This document shows positions 59,556 through 64,000 of a DNA stretch of 64,000 nt, in pieces. The DNA lies in assembly GCA_034926785.1 (NCBI GenBank), contig JAYFQU010000009.1:1-64000 (forward strand), written 5' to 3'. The notes beneath the pieces were generated by a model, which was not told the DNA's origin, did not search any database, and saw only the letters and a list, made by a program, of their open reading frames with translations. The translations under genes were made by a program, and so were the position numbers. Within the stretch, counting starts at the first letter, position 1. Every line of letters begins with the position of its first letter. This DNA comes from UBA7703 sp034926785. Lineage in GTDB: Bacteria > Bacillota > Clostridia > Christensenellales > CAG-138.

Positions 59556-59584
59556 TTGACAAAGCCGTTCTTGCAATATATAGT
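59556..59584 (+). promoter_or_regulatory. Promoter of the riboswitch-dapB transcript
   Basis: TTGACA, 17-bp spacer, TATAGT, ending 10-15 bp before the riboswitch. Confidence 0.85.
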
Positions 59585-59594
59585 GGGAATACAA

Positions 59595-59730
59595 CCAAAT
59601 AGCTGAATCCTTCGCGTTGCGGCGCGGGGGAGCGGGAGAACCAATTTATTGGGGTGAATCCGGTGGGCACCATCGGTAGGACAGCTTTTCGTCCGAACCC
59701 GTCAGCTAATCTCGTAAGCGTAGAAAGCAG
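59595..59730 (+). promoter_or_regulatory. Cyclic di-AMP riboswitch (ydaO/yuaA type)
   Basis: The conserved ydaO-class blocks are present in order: GAGAACCAAUUUAUU, GGGGUGAAUCC (59651-59661), the CAUCGGUAGGAC...GUCCGAACCC hairpin, then GUCAGCUAAUCUCGUAAGCGUAG (59701-59723). Ligand binding usually promotes termination. It is upstream of dapB with a terminator in between. Confidence 0.93.
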
Positions 59731-59779
59731 AGTTTTTCAACGTCTATTTCGCATCTGAAAAACCGATGATGTCCTTTTT

Positions 59780-59812
59780 GCGCTTGCAGTCTCTGCGGGC
59801 GCATGTTTTTTT
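59780..59812 (+). terminator. Riboswitch-controlled terminator before dapB
   Basis: Stem GCGCTTGCAG / CTGCGGGCGC (two G-U pairs) with a 3-nt loop, then ATG and seven T residues. It lies between the riboswitch and dapB, so high c-di-AMP should lower dapB expression. Confidence 0.8.
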
Positions 59813-59894
59813 GCCGGATCCAAACCAGGATCGCAATCGTCCCTCGCGCCTGCCGGAACATATACACATTCGTCTCAAGAAAGGAGCGTTGCAT

Positions 59895-60683
59895 ATGATA
59901 AGAGCAGCCGTCTGCGGCGTTGGCCGCACGGGGAGCGAGGTGCTCCGCGCCATACAGGACAGCGATCGTTTCTTACTTACCGCCGCGTTTTGCCGTCCCG
60001 GCAGCGAAAAGGCCGGGAAGGATGTCGGCGATCTATTGGGCAAACAAAGAACCGGCGTTCTCATTCGGGACGCTGCGCAATTGGAGCAAACCATGCGGGA
60101 CACCCCAACCGACGTTGTGATCGATTTTTCCAACCCGGCCGCGTCCCGCTCGCTTCTGCGCGCTTGCAAGGGGCACCGCACCAACATCGTGTTTTGCACG
60201 ACGGGCTATAGCGAGGCGGATATCCTCTGGATGAAGGACTTTGCGCAGCATCACAAGATCGGCGTGGTGTTTGCGCCGAATGTGACGCTGGGGATCAATG
60301 TTTTGCTTGCGGCGCTGCGCCTTGTCGCACATGCGCTGCCGTCGTTTGACTACCAGATAACCGAGACGCACCACAACAAGAAATACGACATCCCGTCCGG
60401 CACGGCAAAAAAGCTCGCCGCCGCGATTGGCGAAGAGCTGCCCAAGGGCGCCGAGGTGCCGATTCTCTCCATCCGCGCGGGCGGATATGTCGGGCTGCAC
60501 ACCGTCATGCTCGCAAGCGACTATGAGCGGATTTCGCTGACCCATGAGTCGTTCAGCCGCCGCGCGTTTGTCGAGGGCGCGCTGGTTGCGGCGGAGTTCA
60601 TCTACGGCCGGACGGGCTGGTATGAAATGGAGGATGTGCTTGGCATGCGCGCGGTGCAGAAGGCCGCGGCCTATGTCGGCTGA
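59895..60683 (+). CDS. dapB: 4-hydroxy-tetrahydrodipicolinate reductase (DapB)
   Basis: A 262-residue NAD(P)H-dependent enzyme of the lysine/diaminopimelate pathway; its product also leads to dipicolinate in spores. It has the N-terminal AAVCGVGRTGSEVL Rossmann start, DVVIDFSNPAAS (about 74-85), CTTGYSEADI, FAPNVTLGINVLL and the signature ITETHHNKKYDIPSGTAKKLA (about 154-174), with catalytic His/Lys. The familiar E(x)HHxxKxDxPSGTA form is slightly altered (HHNKKYDIPSG). ATG 59895 follows AAAGGAGCG. No other dap gene is nearby. Confidence 0.92.
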   Translation: MIRAAVCGVGRTGSEVLRAIQDSDRFLLTAAFCRPGSEKAGKDVGDLLGKQRTGVLIRDAAQLEQTMRDTPTDVVIDFSNPAASRSLLRACKGHRTNIVFCTTGYSEADILWMKDFAQHHKIGVVFAPNVTLGINVLLAALRLVAHALPSFDYQITETHHNKKYDIPSGTAKKLAAAIGEELPKGAEVPILSIRAGGYVGLHTVMLASDYERISLTHESFSRRAFVEGALVAAEFIYGRTGWYEMEDVLGMRAVQKAAAYVG

Positions 60684-60689
60684 TACGAA

Positions 60690-60712
60690 AAAAGGGCCGT
60701 GATAGCCCTTCG
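60690..60712. terminator. Terminator between convergent dapB and aldo/keto reductase genes
   Basis: AAGGGC/GCCCTT stem with A-rich and T-rich flanks. Confidence 0.6.
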
Positions 60713-60732
60713 TTCATCGACTATGACAATCT

Positions 60733-61572
60733 TTAAAACTCTTCGTACACAGCGGGATCTTGATCGTGCAAGCGGCCATCCGCTCTGGCAAGCAGGTTTA
60801 TTTGCTCTTCGTCCGCCGCATCCAGCGCAAAGTCGAATACGGACAGGTTTTGCAGCAGGTGGGATTCCCCCGTGCTTTTCGGGATGGGGAGGGCGCCCAG
60901 CTGGATATGCCAGCGCAGCACAATCTGCGACGGGGTTTTATCATACTTCTTTGCAAGTTCGACAATTTTATTATTTTGCAGCAGGTCGGACCCCCGTCCC
61001 AGCGGGCTCCAGGACTCTGTTTGGATTTTGTTTTTTTTGTGATACTCCCGCAACTCCGCCTGGTTGAAATAGGGATGCAGTTCGATTTGATTCACCTCCG
61101 GGAGTTCGCCGGTTTCGGCCCACAGCCGCTCCAAATGCTCCGGCAGAAAATTGCACACGCCCGCCACGCGGACAAGGCCGCGCTTTTTGGCCTCCAGTAT
61201 TGCCTGCCATGCTTCCACATAGAGATCGACACGCGGATTTGGCCAATGGATCAGATACATGTCATAATAGGACAGCCCCGCGCGGAACAGGGATTCCTCA
61301 ATTGTTTGAATCGCCAGATTGTATGCGTGGTGCCGTCCCGGGAGTTTGGATGTTACCAGCAGTTCTTCGCGGGGGATGCCGCTGCTGCGGATCGCCGCGC
61401 CGAGAGTGCCTTCGTTTTCATAGTTAAACGCGCTGTCAAGCAGCCGATAGCCCAGCCGGATGCCATTGGCGATCGCGTTTGCGCCCGCCTGTCCTTTGAG
61501 CGAATAGGTGCCCAGCCCGATGTGCGGAAGTGTGATTCCGCTGCGCAGCGTCAATTCCGGAATGGATTGCAT
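60733..61572 (-). CDS. Aldo/keto reductase
   Basis: A 279-residue NADPH-dependent oxidoreductase. It has LPHIGLGTYSL (14-24), the catalytic tetrad region LLDSAFNYENEGTLGAAI with Asp and Tyr (about 45-62), Lys in LLVTSKLPGR, His in YLIHWPNPRVD (about 109) and the NADPH-binding IPKSTGESHLLQNL (about 243-256). This is the AKR5-like prokaryotic group that reduces diketones and aldehydes. Single gene. Confidence 0.92.
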   Translation of the reverse strand: MQSIPELTLRSGITLPHIGLGTYSLKGQAGANAIANGIRLGYRLLDSAFNYENEGTLGAAIRSSGIPREELLVTSKLPGRHHAYNLAIQTIEESLFRAGLSYYDMYLIHWPNPRVDLYVEAWQAILEAKKRGLVRVAGVCNFLPEHLERLWAETGELPEVNQIELHPYFNQAELREYHKKNKIQTESWSPLGRGSDLLQNNKIVELAKKYDKTPSQIVLRWHIQLGALPIPKSTGESHLLQNLSVFDFALDAADEEQINLLARADGRLHDQDPAVYEEF

Positions 61573-61759
61573 GTTGTTGCCTCGCTATTCTGATCTCTTG
61601 GTTTGATCTACAACTTTGCCTTTGATTTTGACTCGACGATCCGACCGGTATCATGCCAGATAAGGCCGCCGCCCAATCATACCCTGCGCTCATTATATCG
61701 GAAATCGGTTGGGGTGTATAGGGCAATATGCCGGATGCCGGCAGCGGGATGTATGGGCA

Positions 61760-61812
61760 GCAAACAGTTGGCAACAAACAGTTGAAAACAAGCAGTGTCA
61801 ACAAACAGTCGC
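61760..61812 (+). repeat. Degenerate short tandem repeat upstream of thrS promoter
   Basis: Four imperfect units of the form CAACAAACAGTTG (13-14 bp period) immediately 5' of the -35 box. It could be a binding array or a slippage-derived repeat. No gene is visible in 61573-61814. Confidence 0.55.
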
Positions 61813-61814
61813 AA

Positions 61815-61843
61815 TTGACAAGGCGATTGCACGGGCGTATACT
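61815..61843 (+). promoter_or_regulatory. Promoter of the thrS T-box transcript
   Basis: TTGACA, 17-bp spacer, TATACT. Confidence 0.88.
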
Positions 61844-61854
61844 TAAAGCTACTT

Positions 61855-62099
61855 TCGGAGAGACCCGGGAAGCAGTAACGCATCAGAAAGAGCGCATCCA
61901 CCCCCAGAGAGCCGCGCAGAGGCTGCAAGCGCGGCGATGGATGACAGCGTGAAGACCACCCGGCGACCGAACAGCGGACGCCGCCCGATACAGCGGAGCA
62001 AAGCGCGCGTATGCAGCGGCATGCGCGAACACGGGTGGAACCGCGGTAGAGCGTCTATCGTCCCGAAGCCAAACAACAGGCTTCGGGGCGTTTTATTTT
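61855..62099 (+). promoter_or_regulatory. T-box riboswitch, Thr specifier, upstream of thrS
   Basis: Stem I contains AGAGAGCCGCGCAGAGGCUG and a specifier loop GUGAAGACCACC with ACC (Thr) at 61955-61957. The T-box core GGGUGGAACCGCGG lies at 62033-62046. UGGA would pair with a tRNA with U73, as in Bacillus threonyl T-boxes. The terminator TCCCGAAGCC/GGCTTCGGGG with a T-tract is at 62061-62099. Confidence 0.93.
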
Positions 62100-62149
62100 G
62101 GCAAAAAAGCCAGACGATCGTGCGGCAGAGAAACAGGAGGAGAAAAAAC

Positions 62150-64000
62150 ATGAAGATTACATTTCCGGACGGGAATCAGCGCGAGTTTGCGGACGGCCTG
62201 ACAGGGCTTGAAATCGCGAACGAAATCAGCCCGGGTCTTGCGCGGGCAACGCTTTCCTGCTCCATCGACGGCGCGCATAGCGACGCCTTCCGCCCGATCA
62301 CGGGCGACCATAACCTTACCTTCTACACATTTAAGGACGAGAACGGCCGCTGGGCCTATCGCCACACCGCGAGCCATGTCCTCGCGCAGGCGGTCAAGCG
62401 TCTCTGGCCGGAGACCAAGCTCGCCATCGGCCCCGCGATTGAGAACGGGTTCTATTACGATTTTGACACGCCGGAGACCTTCTCGCCGGAGGATCTCGTC
62501 AAGATCGAGGCCGAGATGGCGAAGATTGAGAAGGAAGACCAGAAGATAGAGCGCTTTGAGCTGCCGCGTGAAGAGGCGATTGCCTACATGGACAAGCTCG
62601 GCGAACCGTATAAGGTAGAGCTCATTCGCGATCTGCCGGCGGACGCTATCATCAGCTTCTATCGTCAGGGAGACTTTGTTGATCTCTGCGCCGGCCCTCA
62701 CGTCAAGAGCACGGGCGTGGTAAAGAACATCAAGCTTCTCAACGTTGCGGGCGCTTACTGGCGCGGCAGTGAAAAGAACAAGATGCTCCAGCGCATCTAT
62801 GGTACGGCTTTCGAGAAGAAGGCCGACCTGGATGCCTATGTTACCGCGCTGGAAGAGGCGAAGAAGCGGGACCACAATAAGCTCGGCCGCGAGCTGGAGC
62901 TCTTCACCACCGTGGATATTATCGGCCAGGGCCTGCCGATCCTGCTGCCGAAGGGCGCGCGCGTGATCCAACTGCTGCAGCGGTTTGTTGAGGACGAGGA
63001 GCAGAAGCGCGGCTATATGCTCACCAAGACGCCGTTTATGGCCAAGCGTGAGCTGTATAAGATCTCCGGCCACTGGGATCACTACCGCGACGGCATGTTC
63101 ATCATGAGCGATTCGCCGGACGTGGAGGACGAAAACGCGGAGGTATTCGCTCTGCGCCCGATGACCTGCCCGTTCCAGTTTATGGCATATCTCAACCGTT
63201 CGCGTTCCTATCGTGACCTGCCGCTGCGGTATAACGAGACGAGCACGCTCTTTCGCAATGAGAGCAGCGGCGAGATGCATGGCCTGATCCGCCTGAGGCA
63301 GTTCACCATCTCGGAAGGACACCTTGCCTGCCGGCCGGATCAGGTGGCGGAGGAGTTCAAGGGCTGCCTCGATCTCGCGAAGTTCATGATCGACACCCTG
63401 GGCTTTACGGATGACGTGAGCTATCGCTTCAGCAAATGGGACGAGAACGACAAGGATAAATACATTGGCGACAAAGAGGATTGGGAATGCACGCAGAATA
63501 TGATGCGTGTGATCCTTAACGACCTTAATGTTCCGTTCCATGAGGCGGATGGCGAGGCTGCCTTCTACGGGCCGAAGCTGGATATCCAGATTCGCAACGT
63601 CTACGGCAAGGAGGATACGCTGATCACGATCCAGATCGACTTCCAGCTTGCCGAACGCTTTGGCATGCAGTATATGGATAGCGACGGGTTAAAGAAGTAT
63701 CCGGTCGTCATCCATCGTACATCAATTGGCTGCTACGAGCGCACGCTCGCGCTGCTGATTGAGAAATACGCGGGCGCACTGCCCACCTGGATTGCGCCGG
63801 TACAGGTGAAAGTACTGCCGATTACGGATCGCACGGCGGAGGCTTCCGTTGAGATTCAGAAATCGCTGGAGCAGTATGGCATCCGCGTAGAGACCGACCT
63901 GAGAAGCGAAAAGATCGGCTTTAAGATTCGCGAAGCGCAGATGCAGAAGATTCCGTATATGCTCGTCATCGGCGACAAGGAGGTTGAGCAGGGGCTGGTT
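62150..64000 (+). CDS. thrS: Threonine-tRNA ligase (ThrS), 3' end beyond window
   Basis: 617 residues are visible with no stop before the window end. The TGS domain (1-62) is followed by the editing domain with HTASHVLAQAVKRLW (about 73-87) and DLCAGPHVKSTG (Cys/His metal-type site). The class II catalytic core follows: RPMTCPFQFMAY, FRNESSGEMHGLIRLRQFTISEGHL, and HRTSIGCYERTLALLIEK (motif 3). The anticodon-binding domain starts near residue 545. Motif 1-2 wording differs from the common form (RPMNCPxH, RVRGFTQDDAHIF). GGAGGAG precedes ATG 62150 and a Thr T-box controls it. Confidence 0.95.
   Translation, partial: MKITFPDGNQREFADGLTGLEIANEISPGLARATLSCSIDGAHSDAFRPITGDHNLTFYTFKDENGRWAYRHTASHVLAQAVKRLWPETKLAIGPAIENGFYYDFDTPETFSPEDLVKIEAEMAKIEKEDQKIERFELPREEAIAYMDKLGEPYKVELIRDLPADAIISFYRQGDFVDLCAGPHVKSTGVVKNIKLLNVAGAYWRGSEKNKMLQRIYGTAFEKKADLDAYVTALEEAKKRDHNKLGRELELFTTVDIIGQGLPILLPKGARVIQLLQRFVEDEEQKRGYMLTKTPFMAKRELYKISGHWDHYRDGMFIMSDSPDVEDENAEVFALRPMTCPFQFMAYLNRSRSYRDLPLRYNETSTLFRNESSGEMHGLIRLRQFTISEGHLACRPDQVAEEFKGCLDLAKFMIDTLGFTDDVSYRFSKWDENDKDKYIGDKEDWECTQNMMRVILNDLNVPFHEADGEAAFYGPKLDIQIRNVYGKEDTLITIQIDFQLAERFGMQYMDSDGLKKYPVVIHRTSIGCYERTLALLIEKYAGALPTWIAPVQVKVLPITDRTAEASVEIQKSLEQYGIRVETDLRSEKIGFKIREAQMQKIPYMLVIGDKEVEQGLV

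Overview
This 64 kb window comes from a GC-rich, spore-forming member of the Bacillota, most likely a class Clostridia lineage. The evidence is a nadD-yqeK/rsfS pair, an mrnC-rlmB-sigH block, spoIID next to a degenerate LytM (SpoIIQ-like) gene, three T-box leaders, a c-di-AMP (ydaO-type) riboswitch, a CIRCE operator and TTGACA/TATAAT promoters. I cannot assign a genus. I recognise no rRNA, tRNA, CRISPR array or transposase gene. Nearly all of the window is chromosomal housekeeping and metabolism, plus two families of short non-coding repeats.

Layout. 0.1-3.8 kb: phosphohexomutase (minus), then nadD-yqeK fusion, rsfS and a small ORF. 4.1-8.1 kb: a large surface protein and a ferritin-like/VIT1 fusion. 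8.1-8.5 kb: two repeat elements either side of one terminator. 8.5-10.4 kb: a tyrosine phenol-lyase-like gene under a T-box with a Tyr (UAC) specifier. 10.7-16.5 kb: a zinc-ribbon membrane protein, flavoprotein, HtrA protease, and a polysaccharide deacetylase broken by an in-frame TAG. 16.6-33.5 kb: a long co-oriented nucleoside/SAM salvage region: GntR regulator, two SAM hydrolases around ECF transporter subunits, an ECF S component, a BMP-type nucleoside ABC importer, two nucleoside hydrolases, a nucleoside phosphorylase (minus), a PfkB sugar kinase, an azoreductase and a zinc dehydrogenase. 33.5-43.8 kb: M20 peptidase remnant, metallo-beta-lactamase fold protein, serine hydrolase, SH3 protein, O-antigen ligase-like protein, tiny lipoprotein, YdcF, radical SAM protein, WecE-like aminotransferase, TetR. 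43.9-48 kb: ftsH and CIRCE-controlled htpG. 48-52.7 kb: leuA under a Leu T-box, then mrnC-rlmB-sigH. 53-57 kb: the sporulation pair. 57-64 kb: ispE, walJ-like, rlmH, riboswitch-dapB, aldo/keto reductase, Thr T-box-thrS (runs off the end).

How it works together. The 16.6-33.5 kb region reads as one salvage route: import of nucleosides (BMP/ABC) and possibly another small molecule (ECF), cleavage of SAM to adenosine and methionine, hydrolysis or phosphorolysis of nucleosides to base and ribose, and phosphorylation of the sugar. Amino-acid genes at three places (tpl-like, leuA, thrS) sense uncharged tRNA through T-boxes. dapB is placed behind a c-di-AMP riboswitch with an intrinsic terminator.

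Most novel feature. Two unrelated families of ~170-195 bp hairpin-rich, non-coding elements (A: three copies; B: three copies) each begin with CAG directly at the base of an intrinsic-terminator hairpin. One copy of B is bounded by a perfect 22-bp duplication of the whole terminator stem-loop, and one copy of A by a near-perfect ~20-bp one. They look like small mobile elements that target and duplicate transcription terminators.
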